The translations under genes were made by a program, and so were the position numbers. The notes under the pieces are model-generated. The model saw only the letters and a list, made by a program, of their open reading frames with translations. It was not told where the DNA came from and ran no database searches. Below are positions 26,178 through 35,417 of a stretch of 64,000 nucleotides of DNA, one piece after another. Location: positions 19,965 to 83,964 of the forward strand of contig CALBZA010000064.1 in assembly GCA_937890005.1 (NCBI GenBank), written 5' to 3'. This DNA comes from an uncultured Verrucomicrobia subdivision 3 bacterium. Its GTDB lineage: Bacteria > Verrucomicrobiota > Verrucomicrobiia > Limisphaerales > DASXHY01. Positions within the stretch are counted from its first letter, which is position 1. Each line of letters opens with the position of its first letter.

Positions 26178-29100
26178 TTACGGAGAACGGAGGCGGAAGA
26201 ACACGGCCGGGCTCGATGGAACGACGGTGATGTTCGTGCTGGTGATTTCGGCGCTGCCCGGCACATCCACCCAGTTGTCGCTGAGGCCGACGCTCAGGCT
26301 GTTGGTCTGCACCTGCAGAACCCAGCCCAGGTAATCGTTCGGCCAGGACAGTGAGAGCGTGTCACCACTGACGCTGAAGGTGATGTCCGTCGGCTCGGTC
26401 GGAATGGATTCTCCGACGATCAGGCTTCCGGTTCCAGCGAGATACGTTGGAGTGTTCGCGGCGTTGTAGGTTCCATCAGGCTGAGGCACGCCGTTCAGGA
26501 CCAGTGCGCCGACACGGTTCGCTCCCGCGAAGTCGAGCTGGAGTTTCGCGCCGTTGGCGATCGAAACGGTCGAGTTCGTCGCGAGCGTTGGCTGACCGAT
26601 GCTCAGGACGCCGCCATTCAACGTGGTGTTGCCGGTGTAGCTGTTGGCGCCGGTCAATGTGAGCGTGCCGGTGCCGACCTTGACCAGGCTGCCTGGACCG
26701 CTCATGACACCGGAGTAGGTGGTGCTGGCGTTGTTATAGCCGACCGTGAGTTCAACCGGAGCGCCATTGGAATAGCCCGGTCCGCTCGGATCCTGGTAAA
26801 CGACTGTGTCCGCCAGCACGAAGCTGCCGCTGCCGCTCAGGCCGCCGATGATGTTATGGCCCGGGCCGGGTTCATTGCCGTTTCCGAAGAGCAGAGTGGA
26901 CGTGCCCATGCGTGACGAACCAGGCAGGTTGTTGCCGGTCAGGACGATGGTTGCGTTCGCCAGCACGCTTGTTCCCATGAGGTACAGGTAACTGCCGCCG
27001 CTGCCTGGAACGGTGAGAGGATTGACCGTCACTGTGCCGGAATAGGTGTTCTGCGCCGGCGTTCCGGAACTTGTGAAGACCGCAGTCGAGGTGTTCCACG
27101 CGTTTCCGACCTGTTCAAGCTTGTCTTCAACAACCAAATCTCCGGTTCCAGTGACGAAGCCGTCGATGAACAGCGCTTTCGGGAAATTCGGTTCTGCCAG
27201 ATTTTCCCATGGTGCATTGAACGTGGATCCGATGGCTCCGCCGCCGGGGCCGACGTGCAGGTTGCCCAGAACGCGTTGTGAACCGTCCCAGGCATACAGG
27301 GAGCCGTTATCGAGTGTGACGTTGTTCTCGATTTGATAGGAACCGAATGCGTTCAACGGTGTGGTGCCAAGGTAAACCAGCGCGCCGTTGGTGATCGTGA
27401 CCGTTCCGGTTCCAAATGGAGAAACGATGCCAGGAGATTCACCGTTCCCGGCAGCGAGAATGCCTTCGGCGACGAACGTGCCGCCTGAATAAGAGCTGGA
27501 GCCGTTCAACGTGAGGGTTCCAGTGCCGACTTTGACCAGCGATCCACCGCCGGTGAGTGATCCGTTGAATGTGGAGCTGGAGTTGTTTCCACCAACCGAG
27601 AGACTCACTGGCGCTGCTGCACTGTCCACAAGGTTCAACGGGCCTGAGCCAGTCAGGCCGCCGACATTGAAGGTTCCGATTCCGGAATTGAAGACGATGC
27701 CGTTTTCGATCAGCGATCCGATGCTGCCGTTGGTTGCGGCGTTTGCGTCACTCAACCGGAGGGCGCCGCCCGACACGGTGGCCGGCACGGAGAGGGAATT
27801 GGCCGTTGAGAGATTGAGAACGCCTTCGCCGCTCTTTTCCAAAGCGCCGGTTCCCGAAATGGTGCCTGTGAACTGAACGGTTGCGCCCTCTGCCACACCG
27901 ATGCCCGAGTTGGCTGTGGTGGTCAGCGCACGCGAGCTCGTTCCGCTGGCGTCGAATCGAAGGGTTCCACCGGAGAGCGCCACTGAACCTGTGTTCGTGC
28001 CGAGGGCGGAATCGTTGGTGATGCTGAGTGTGCCGCCGCCAATGAATGTGCCGCCGGTGTAATTGTTGCTCGTGCCCAGGAAGACCGAGCCGCTGTTGGT
28101 CAGCACGACCGCCGTTGTGCCGTCAATACCGCCATTTCCCGTGATGCTGAAATTCTGGCCGAAGCTGCTGAACAGAACCGAACTGGGAACCACGCGGGCG
28201 TTGAGAGTGATGTCAGTGCTTCCGAAAAAGACGGAATCATCGAAGATCACGTTGTCTCCGTAGGAATCGTCGGAATACTGAAGATACCTGGCGGTGCCGA
28301 AGTTCCAGTTGCTGCTGGTGTTGATATCCCAGGTCGTCAGGGGATTTCCGACAGCATTCGCGCCATACCAGGTCAGGCTCTGGCCGGCGGCCGTGATCTG
28401 AAGATCAAGCGAGGTGCCCGAATTCACCAGATGAGCAACGACGCCAATCGGCAGCGGTCCCAGCACGAAGTTGTTGGTCGGAACCGGAACACCGGCGTAA
28501 ATCAACGGATAGGTGCCGACCGTCAGGAGCGGGCCTGTGACATTGATTGTGGTGGTGCCGGAATTGTTGACGGTGCCGCCACTCAGAGAGATGGGAGCTG
28601 CTGTGGGCGCCGTGGCTGTGCCGAAATTGATGTTGATGACGCTGGTCCCCTGAAGCGTCACTCCGTTGGCGTTCACCGAATAAACGCCGTCTCCGGTGAG
28701 GATGTTCAGAGTGGCATTGCTTACTGCGAGCGCGCCGCCGGAACTGAAAAGCGTCGCATCGATCACAAGCGTGCCGCCGCGAACCGCTGTCGGTCCTGAA
28801 TAGGTGTAGCCGCCGGAAAGTGTCAGCGTGCCATTGCCGATCTTGGTGAGGCCACCGGTGCCGACGCCCTGCAACGTTTCAGGAATCTTGATGTCGAAGC
28901 CTGCTGTGTCGATGATCGCACCGCCGTCGAGGACGTTGGCAGACTGGCTGCCTCCGCCGAGCTGGATGAAGTTGTCGGTGTTGCCGGCTGCCCTCAAGAT
29001 TCCGCCATTGAAGTTGAATGCGGCTGTTCCACCGTCATTACCGGTGATCACCTGGTTGATCGTGAGTACACCACCGTTCAGGTTGAACGTGTTGTTCGCC

Positions 29101-30035
29101 CCTCCGGCTGCGCGGTTCAGGTCCAGCACGCCAGTGGTTGTGGTGCCGGTCTGGTTGCCGCTCCAGGAGGTGATCGCGCCGCTGTTCAGGTTGATGACCG
29201 AAGTTCCCGTGTTGTTGCCTTCGATGCTGAAGCGGATGTCGGTGTTGGCGTTCAGGTTGATGGTGCCGCCGTTCACATTGATCACGCCGCTGACGGGATC
29301 CCACTGCGTCATGATCAGCCAGCGTTCGATGGTGCTGGCGACATTGAGAACTGCGCCGGTATAGATGTTCACAGTGCCGATCGTGTTGGCGTCGCCAGCA
29401 AAGGCCAGCAGGAGATCGTTCTCGCAGTTCATTATGGCGCCGTTTCCGAGATTGATCGTGCCGAGGCATGTGCTCGCATTATTGACACCGTCGGCCACAC
29501 GGGTCACTCCGGTCACGTTCACGGTGGCATTGGTGACATTCAACGTTCCGGTCGCAGTCTCCGTGAACGTCGTCCGTGCCATACGGATGTTACCCGCCGT
29601 TACGCTGCCGCCGGTGAGATTGTAGATGCCGGTGCCTCCATTCCGGCCGATCATCAGCCAGTTGCCCGAACCGGTCGAAAGCGCACCGCCGGTTTGATCC
29701 AGCCGACCGGTGATGCCAGAACCGTCGCCAATGATGATATCAACCGGCGAGAACGCCGAATCGGCGCCCAGGATCGGATAAACGCCGATGGCGTCGGTGT
29801 TGATGAAAAAGTTTCCGGTGGGATTCGCAGGATCGCTGCTCCAGTTTGCGGCGTTGTTCCAATCCTGGCTGGTGTCGCCGACCCAGGTGGCATCGGCGCG
29901 AGCAATGTTTGGCAGCAGAGTGACTCCGCAGGCCAGGCCCAGGAACGCAGGCCTTTTGAGTCGCAAAAGGTATCGGTTGAGTTGACGTTCGGGCTTTTTG
30001 CCTGAACCCAGTATGTTATCGGTTGGTTTTTTCAT
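26178..30035 (-). CDS. Giant autotransporter-associated beta-strand-repeat surface protein
   Basis: A 1285-residue exported protein. The N-terminus has a basic stretch then a signal segment (LGLACGVTLLPNIARADA). Most of the chain consists of autotransporter-associated beta-strand repeats, for example KVGTGTLTLTGANSYTGNTT and GNGTLTLSGGYTYSGPT, which fold as a parallel beta-helix. The C-terminal 70 residues (LSLSWPNDYLGWVLQVQTN; ending VFFRLRSP) are a small domain typical of verrucomicrobial surface proteins. There is no outer-membrane translocator barrel, so it is not a classical type V autotransporter and must leave the cell some other way. It lies downstream of the sigma factor and kinase genes with its own promoter candidate. 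Confidence 0.88.
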   Translation of the reverse strand: MKKPTDNILGSGKKPERQLNRYLLRLKRPAFLGLACGVTLLPNIARADATWVGDTSQDWNNAANWSSDPANPTGNFFINTDAIGVYPILGADSAFSPVDIIIGDGSGITGRLDQTGGALSTGSGNWLMIGRNGGTGIYNLTGGSVTAGNIRMARTTFTETATGTLNVTNATVNVTGVTRVADGVNNASTCLGTINLGNGAIMNCENDLLLAFAGDANTIGTVNIYTGAVLNVASTIERWLIMTQWDPVSGVINVNGGTINLNANTDIRFSIEGNNTGTSVINLNSGAITSWSGNQTGTTTTGVLDLNRAAGGANNTFNLNGGVLTINQVITGNDGGTAAFNFNGGILRAAGNTDNFIQLGGGSQSANVLDGGAIIDTAGFDIKIPETLQGVGTGGLTKIGNGTLTLSGGYTYSGPTAVRGGTLVIDATLFSSGGALAVSNATLNILTGDGVYSVNANGVTLQGTSVININFGTATAPTAAPISLSGGTVNNSGTTTINVTGPLLTVGTYPLIYAGVPVPTNNFVLGPLPIGVVAHLVNSGTSLDLQITAAGQSLTWYGANAVGNPLTTWDINTSSNWNFGTARYLQYSDDSYGDNVIFDDSVFFGSTDITLNARVVPSSVLFSSFGQNFSITGNGGIDGTTAVVLTNSGSVFLGTSNNYTGGTFIGGGTLSITNDSALGTNTGSVALSGGTLRFDASGTSSRALTTTANSGIGVAEGATVQFTGTISGTGALEKSGEGVLNLSTANSLSVPATVSGGALRLSDANAATNGSIGSLIENGIVFNSGIGTFNVGGLTGSGPLNLVDSAAAPVSLSVGGNNSSSTFNGSLTGGGSLVKVGTGTLTLNGSSSYSGGTFVAEGILAAGNGESPGIVSPFGTGTVTITNGALVYLGTTPLNAFGSYQIENNVTLDNGSLYAWDGSQRVLGNLHVGPGGGAIGSTFNAPWENLAEPNFPKALFIDGFVTGTGDLVVEDKLEQVGNAWNTSTAVFTSSGTPAQNTYSGTVTVNPLTVPGSGGSYLYLMGTSVLANATIVLTGNNLPGSSRMGTSTLLFGNGNEPGPGHNIIGGLSGSGSFVLADTVVYQDPSGPGYSNGAPVELTVGYNNASTTYSGVMSGPGSLVKVGTGTLTLTGANSYTGNTTLNGGVLSIGQPTLATNSTVSIANGAKLQLDFAGANRVGALVLNGVPQPDGTYNAANTPTYLAGTGSLIVGESIPTEPTDITFSVSGDTLSLSWPNDYLGWVLQVQTNSLSVGLSDNWVDVPGSAEITSTNITVVPSSPAVFFRLRSP

Positions 30036-30209
30036 GGGTTTCTGTTGTGCGAAAGGGGAGGTCGGTCAGTGGAAGCGGACCGTTGCGAGGCGGCCGGTCT
30101 GTCCGTGAATCACACGTTGTTGGGCTTCAAAATGAGACGACATCATCAGCGTTCCAGCTGTAGTGGCGTTCTTTGGCAATGGTTTCCCTCAAAAAAATTT
30201 TGGGCCTCA

Positions 30210-30237
30210 ATACTAATCCAGGAATGCAAACCGTCAA
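30210..30237 (-). promoter_or_regulatory. Candidate promoter of the beta-strand-repeat gene
   Basis: On the minus strand TTGACG (30232-30237) and TAGTAT (30210-30215) are 16 bp apart, five of six and four of six to the sigma-70 consensus. Transcription would start near 30203, leaving a leader of about 168 nt before the ATG at 30035. Confidence 0.5.
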
Positions 30238-30267
30238 TGGGTGCAAGGGGAAAAGGGTGCGAAGGGA

Positions 30268-32544
30268 TCAAAATAATCGAATGGTGCTTTCGGCTTCCCG
30301 AAGCAGAAGGCGTGCGATCACCCAGTCGTGCCACACGCCGGTTGTTTGGGAACCGAGATCCGAGAAGAGTTGCATCCCGGTGGGAAATCGCTCGTCGAGC
30401 AGTCTCCGCCCGGACGCAAGCTCGGCTCGGGCGGCTTCGGCCTGATGCAGTCCGTGATGCGCCAGAGCGAGAACAAGATGGGCCATGGCGCGGCGGGCGG
30501 GCGGGGGATCAGGATATTCCAGGCAGCGTCGTCCCCAGAAAATGGCATTTGCCAGGTTGCCGCGGCGATGTTCAAACAAGGTGATCGCAAGAGTTCTCCA
30601 GCCCAGGAGATATCCGTCGGGTTCAGTCTCAAAGGTGCCTGTATTTACAGCTTCATCGACTACGTGGATGAACGGTTCGAGTTGTTGGAGCACTTCCAGG
30701 TCTGCGGGCAGAATCAGGCTGTTCTTAACGACCTGTTCGGCTGCGGTGGCATCTTTCGTTTCTGCGAAACGCAAGATCGATTCCCGAACGAACTGCCGAT
30801 AGCTGTCGAGTCTTCCGGCCATGATCAGCGCCGGGCCGGTTCCGAGAAGGTCACGGGAAACATCCGCGGTTGTATCGGATTTATCGACCTGGTTGGCCCG
30901 ACCCAGCTGGAGGAAACGGTCGGCGGCGATTTCCCATCGGCCCTGCGAGACATTCCATTCGCCAAGCGCGCGGAAAACTCCTGCCGCTTCAAACGACGGT
31001 TCGGCGACAGGAATTTGAAGTCGCTCCACCAGCCGGTCGGCTTCCGCCATTTGATGACGATTGATCAGCAGGGCGGCCTCGGATATCTGCGCGCGGGCAT
31101 TGGCTTCAGTGCGCAAAAGATCCGCTTCGCGCCGCGCCGCCCGTTCGCGAAGGAACATCCACGTCGATGTTCCAAAACCGGCAATCAAGGCGACAGTCAC
31201 CGCGGCGATGGCTGCAAAGGTGGATCGATTTCTCCGAATCAATTTCTGCAGGCGATAAACCCGGCTCGGTGGACGCGCGAACACAGCTTCGTTATTCAGG
31301 TAACGCTGAATGTCCATCGCGAGGCCGTTCACGGTCTGATAGCGGCGGTTTCGGTCTTTCTCCAGCGCCTTCATCACGATCCAGTCCAGATCGCCTTTCA
31401 GGAGAGATTTGAGCTTCGGCGATTCCACCTGGCGGCACAGAGTCGTCTGGGTGAGTTCATCCTCGCGCAATGCGTTCAGCCGAGTGGACGGTCGATGCGG
31501 CTCGCGCTCCATCAATGTGCGCCGCATTTCATCGAGGCCGGATTTCAGCAGTTCAGTCTGATCGAAGGGCGTTTTCCCTGTGAGCAATTCGTAGAGCAGC
31601 ACGCCCAGCGAATAGATGTCGCTCCGGGTATCGACATCCATGCCGCTCCGCTGCGCCTGTTCCGGACTCATGTAGGCGGGAGTTCCGACGAACTGTTCGA
31701 ACGCGGTGAACAGGGTGTTGTCGGTGAGGCGTTCGCCTCCGGTTGCCTTGGCGATTCCGAAGTCGATCACCTTGGGAGCCGGTTCGCCATTCAGGGTCGT
31801 GACGAGAATGTTGGACGGCTTGATGTCGCGGTGAACGATGCCTTTCTGATGCGCGTGCTGGATCGCGCCACAGATCTGTTGAAACAGTTCCAGACGCCGG
31901 TGGACGTCGAGACGATGCTCGTCGCAGTAATGCGTGATCCGGGTTCCGCGCACGAGTTCCATCACGAAATACGGGCGTCCCGTTTCGGTGGCCCCGGCAT
32001 CGAGGACGCGGGCGATGTTCGGATGATCCATCAATGCCAGTGCCTGGCGTTCGGCTTCGAACCGGGCGATGACATTCTTCGTGTCCATCCCGAGCTTGAT
32101 CACCTTCAACGCCACGCGTCGGCGAACCGGTTTTTCCTGTTCCGCCATGTAAACCACGCCGCATCCGCCTTCGCCGATTTTCTGCAGCAGTTTGTATGGC
32201 CCGATCTGGCTGCCGGGAATTCGGTCGGAGAGTTCAAGGATTGTCGTGGGTGCGGACGAATGGGAGTCGATTCGGCGACCTGTGGCTGGATTCGGTTTCG
32301 AACGCGAATCGATGTCCTTCGCCACGGTTCGATACAAATCAGCGCTGCAGGCGAGCGATGGTTTGCAATGTTCGAAGAACTGTTCCGCCTCGCTGTATTC
32401 CTCCCAGATTTTTTCCACCGCAGCCCGCAAAGCCGCGTCGCCGCAGCAGGCACGATCCCAGAACGCCTTGCGTTCGGACGGCGTCGTGCACTCCAGCGTG
32501 AGCGTCGCAATTTCTTCAGCCTGTTGCGTCAGTGCGTCGGACAT
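30268..32544 (-). CDS. Membrane-anchored Hanks-type Ser/Thr protein kinase
   Basis: A 758-residue kinase. The catalytic domain (about 117-400) has the Gly loop GEGGCGVVY, K147 in VALKVIK, HRD at 238-240, DFG at 261-263 and APE-like MSPEQ. A single membrane segment (FAAIAAVTVALIAGFGTSTW) follows near residue 430. The C-terminal about 300 residues are helical, TPR-like, and end without WD40 or other known repeats. The N-terminal 110 residues are a regulatory-looking helical region. The ECF sigma gene is 48 bp upstream, a pairing widespread in this phylum and probably a single signalling unit. Confidence 0.93.
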   Translation of the reverse strand: MSDALTQQAEEIATLTLECTTPSERKAFWDRACCGDAALRAAVEKIWEEYSEAEQFFEHCKPSLACSADLYRTVAKDIDSRSKPNPATGRRIDSHSSAPTTILELSDRIPGSQIGPYKLLQKIGEGGCGVVYMAEQEKPVRRRVALKVIKLGMDTKNVIARFEAERQALALMDHPNIARVLDAGATETGRPYFVMELVRGTRITHYCDEHRLDVHRRLELFQQICGAIQHAHQKGIVHRDIKPSNILVTTLNGEPAPKVIDFGIAKATGGERLTDNTLFTAFEQFVGTPAYMSPEQAQRSGMDVDTRSDIYSLGVLLYELLTGKTPFDQTELLKSGLDEMRRTLMEREPHRPSTRLNALREDELTQTTLCRQVESPKLKSLLKGDLDWIVMKALEKDRNRRYQTVNGLAMDIQRYLNNEAVFARPPSRVYRLQKLIRRNRSTFAAIAAVTVALIAGFGTSTWMFLRERAARREADLLRTEANARAQISEAALLINRHQMAEADRLVERLQIPVAEPSFEAAGVFRALGEWNVSQGRWEIAADRFLQLGRANQVDKSDTTADVSRDLLGTGPALIMAGRLDSYRQFVRESILRFAETKDATAAEQVVKNSLILPADLEVLQQLEPFIHVVDEAVNTGTFETEPDGYLLGWRTLAITLFEHRRGNLANAIFWGRRCLEYPDPPPARRAMAHLVLALAHHGLHQAEAARAELASGRRLLDERFPTGMQLFSDLGSQTTGVWHDWVIARLLLREAESTIRLF

Positions 32545-32592
32545 CTTTTCTGGTAATAAATGCGTTGGCGCGGCCCGGAAGCCCTCACGATT

Positions 32593-33150
32593 TCACACCA
32601 GCGCCTTGATACGTCGGAACAAAAGCCGTTTCGCCTGAAACAGGTGACGTTCAACGGTGCTTTCACCGAGGCCGACGGTTTCCGCAATTTCCCGGTTGGT
32701 GAGACCGGTGAAGAATTTGAGGCTGATGATTCGCGCGAGATCAGGATGGTCCCTGCCGAGATCTTCGAGGCTGTCGTTGAGCAGCAGGAGTTTTTCGTCC
32801 GGCGTTGTTTCCGCCAGTTCGAGGTCATCCAGGTTCAATCGCTGCTGTCCGCCGCCATGTTTGATGCGCGCCTTGCGTCGGGCGTTGTCGATGAGAATCC
32901 GCCGCATCGCCTCGGCGGCGGCACCGAAGAAATGCCATCGATTTTGCCAGGTGCGATCCTTGTCCTGAACCAGCCGCAACCACGCTTCATGAACCAGCGC
33001 TGTGGGTTGAAGTGTTTGTCCCGCGGCCTCAGAAGCCATGCGCGCAGCGGCAATCCGGCGCAATTCCTCATAGACCAACGGCAGCAGCTCCTCTGAAGCC
33101 TGCATTTCACCACGTCCGACCGCTGCCAGCACCAGCGTTACGTCACTCAT
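32593..33150 (-). CDS. ECF-subfamily RNA polymerase sigma factor
   Basis: A 185-residue sigma factor of the sigma-70 X6 type. Region 2 is seen in LLPLVYEELRRIAAARMASE and the following ALVHEAWLRLV; region 4 in LTNREIAETVGLGESTVERH. The start MSDVTLVLAAV at 33150 is preferred over a start 13 codons upstream. The downstream kinase gene on the same strand suggests phosphorylation-controlled signalling rather than a membrane anti-sigma factor, none of which is encoded nearby. Target promoters are unknown. Confidence 0.93.
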   Translation of the reverse strand: MSDVTLVLAAVGRGEMQASEELLPLVYEELRRIAAARMASEAAGQTLQPTALVHEAWLRLVQDKDRTWQNRWHFFGAAAEAMRRILIDNARRKARIKHGGGQQRLNLDDLELAETTPDEKLLLLNDSLEDLGRDHPDLARIISLKFFTGLTNREIAETVGLGESTVERHLFQAKRLLFRRIKALV

Positions 33151-33247
33151 GGATGCCGCCGAGTCTAGCGCGTTCAGACCCGGGAACAAAAAGGAAAAGA
33201 CTGCAGTCCGAAAATGTACGAAGTGCGCGGACGTTTCAGCTGGAGCG

Positions 33248-34084
33248 TCAAAAGAACGGGCTTCGATAGATTTCGTAAACGTTCAGGTCGCCGCCGGGCC
33301 AGTAGTCGTTTCCAGCGAAACTGAATGTCCGCCGATGGCGGTCGAACAAAAGTGTCTTGGGGCTTTCAGGTTTGTTGGGATCGTAAACCTTGAATTCAAT
33401 CTCGCGTTCCCGTTCCACCGCATAGAAAACCAGCACGGCATGATTGATCGTCAGCTCGGGAAACTGGATCAGGTGGGCGACGGGAGGTTCGTTCCGTTTC
33501 AGATCCTGCAGGAAGCTGTTCGCCACCTTCAACTGACCGCGCCGGCTGAAGGGAAACAGAATTCGCCAGTGACCGCGCTGAAAATAACTGCGCCACGCAC
33601 CGCCGCATTCGTCCTTGAGCAGGCGTTCCTGTGCGGTGCTGAACTCGCGCAGGTTTGCGTAGCCTGGAATCACGATGCGTTCTTCGTCAGGAATCACGCG
33701 GGCCGGATCGATGCCAACAACGCGATTGATGAGTTTCCGATAGGTCGCCTCGTCGGCCACCGGTTTGGTGGGATCGAAGCGTGCGTGTTGGAAAAACTGT
33801 CGCGCCGAGCGGGCAACGACGAAGCAATGATGCGTGTAACCGGGATCCGGTTCGTGCCGTTTGTGAACCCATTTGCCCTGGTCGTTCCAGTAATAATCCC
33901 AGACGAGTTCGTTGGCGAAGTGGAACGTGTCCGCTTCAAATTGAAAAGGACGTGCAGCCGTGAAGGGCGTTCGGGACTTGCAGCCGGACGTGATGGCGAC
34001 CGCGAGCAGGAGAAGAACGATCAACAACGAAAATCGACTGGCGGCTCTGATTCCGGCGGCGCGGATTGGAACGATCAACGGCAT
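33248..34084 (-). CDS. Lipoprotein of unknown function
   Basis: A 278-residue protein with a lipoprotein signal (LLIVLLLLAVAITSGC, lipobox Cys at 35). The mature part has conserved-looking aromatic and His-containing segments: FHFANELVWDYYW, GYTHHCFVVARSARQFF, and near the C-terminus TINHAVLVFYAV with VYDPNKPESP. The NHAV...YDPN pattern recalls papain-like/C39-like folds, where a His is followed by a DPN turn, and C159-region ECGGAW could hold a nucleophile, but this is speculation. It is divergent from the AMP-binding gene and 97 bp from the sigma gene. Confidence 0.7.
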   Translation of the reverse strand: MPLIVPIRAAGIRAASRFSLLIVLLLLAVAITSGCKSRTPFTAARPFQFEADTFHFANELVWDYYWNDQGKWVHKRHEPDPGYTHHCFVVARSARQFFQHARFDPTKPVADEATYRKLINRVVGIDPARVIPDEERIVIPGYANLREFSTAQERLLKDECGGAWRSYFQRGHWRILFPFSRRGQLKVANSFLQDLKRNEPPVAHLIQFPELTINHAVLVFYAVEREREIEFKVYDPNKPESPKTLLFDRHRRTFSFAGNDYWPGGDLNVYEIYRSPFF

Positions 34085-34130
34085 ATATCTGGCTTGCGGG
34101 AGAAGCTAGGGGTGCGGTAACAAGCTGGCA

Positions 34131-35408
34131 ATGCTGTACGAACGCTGGCGTCAGATCGCGCGCGCCTTCCCGACTGCTCTCGCCCTGCGCGATGTGGCGT
34201 CCGGGAAACAGTGGACTTTTGCCGAACTGGCCGCTGAGGCGGAGCAGGGGAGCGAACCGGCTGAACCGGTCGTTTTTCCACGTGGGATTTCTGCGGAATT
34301 CGTTCTCGACGTTCTTCGAGGCTGGCGATTCGGAAAAAGGGTCTGTCCACTCGAAAGCGAACAGAACGTTCCTGAAATCACTCCCGGCCTGCCTGAAACG
34401 ATCGTTCATCTCAAGCTGACCTCCGCCACGACCGGCGCGGCCCGATTGATTGCGTTCACAGCGGAACAACTCGCTGCGGATGCGGAAAATATCGTCGCCA
34501 CCATGGGATTGCGGCGGGACTGGCCGAATCTCGGAGTGATTTCACTCGCACATTCGTACGGTTTTTCAAACCTGGTGCTGCCCCTGTTGCTCCACGGCAT
34601 TCCGCTCATCCTGATAAATGCTCCACTACCTGAATTGATCCGACGCGCGGCAAAAGGCGAACAAGCGCTTACGCTGGCAGCGGTGCCGGCGTTATGGCGG
34701 ACCTGGCACGATGCGAACTGCATTCCGGACAATGTTCGCCTTGCCATTTCAGCCGGAGCGCCACTTCCCGTTGCGCTGGAACAAAGCGTGTTCGCTGCGC
34801 GCGGATTGAAGATTCACAACTTTTACGGGAGCAGCGAATGCGGCGGCATCGCTTACGACGCGTCTGCCGCGCCACGCACGGATGGCGCGTGCGCCGGAAT
34901 GCCGATGAAAAACGTCGCGCTCGCGGTCGGCGATGACGGCTGTCTTGAAGTTCGAAGCAAGGCGGTGGGAGAAACTTACTGGCCGCAACCGGCTTCGAAT
35001 CTTGGCGGCGGCGTTTTCCGGACGAGTGACCTGGCTGAAATGGTTTTCGGAATGGTTTATCTCCGGGGACGCGTGAGCGATCAGATCAACATTGCCGGAC
35101 GCAAGATTTCGCCGGATGCGATCGAGAAGGTGCTGTCACAACATCCAGCGGTTCGGGAATGTCTGGTGTTTGGAGCGCCGGTGGAACATGGAGAACGCAC
35201 GGAGATTATCGTTGCGTGCGTTGTGCGGAGTTCCGACGTCTCGGAAGAAAGGCTTCGGCATTATCTGCTTGAGAAATTGCCAGCCTGGCAGCTGCCGCGG
35301 GAATGGTGGTTCGTCGAATCGCTCGAAGCGAACCAGCGCGGGAAATTGTCGCGGGCTGACTGGCGACGGAAGTTCATGGAACTGACCGCCGGCAAGAACC
35401 TCTCCTGA
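34131..35408 (+). CDS. AMP-dependent acyl-CoA synthetase/ligase-like enzyme
   Basis: A 425-residue adenylate-forming enzyme. The phosphate loop is a degenerate LTSATTGAAR (usual TSGTTGxPK; the Lys is Arg here). GSSECGG, FRTSDLAE and GRVSDQINIAGRKISP mark the A5, A7 and A8 motifs, and the catalytic Lys lies in RGKLSRADW. It is shorter than typical (about 500), with a reduced N-terminal subdomain. The substrate is unknown, probably a fatty or aromatic acid. It is convergent with the fatty acid desaturase 10 bp away, which makes a lipid role plausible but unproven. Confidence 0.85.
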   Translation: MLYERWRQIARAFPTALALRDVASGKQWTFAELAAEAEQGSEPAEPVVFPRGISAEFVLDVLRGWRFGKRVCPLESEQNVPEITPGLPETIVHLKLTSATTGAARLIAFTAEQLAADAENIVATMGLRRDWPNLGVISLAHSYGFSNLVLPLLLHGIPLILINAPLPELIRRAAKGEQALTLAAVPALWRTWHDANCIPDNVRLAISAGAPLPVALEQSVFAARGLKIHNFYGSSECGGIAYDASAAPRTDGACAGMPMKNVALAVGDDGCLEVRSKAVGETYWPQPASNLGGGVFRTSDLAEMVFGMVYLRGRVSDQINIAGRKISPDAIEKVLSQHPAVRECLVFGAPVEHGERTEIIVACVVRSSDVSEERLRHYLLEKLPAWQLPREWWFVESLEANQRGKLSRADWRRKFMELTAGKNLS

Positions 35409-35417
35409 GGGCTCCTG

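Noticed and set aside
30328..32556. 742-codon plus-strand open frame opposite the kinase
   Set aside because: The kinase on the minus strand has every catalytic motif; the plus frame is a mirror artefact.
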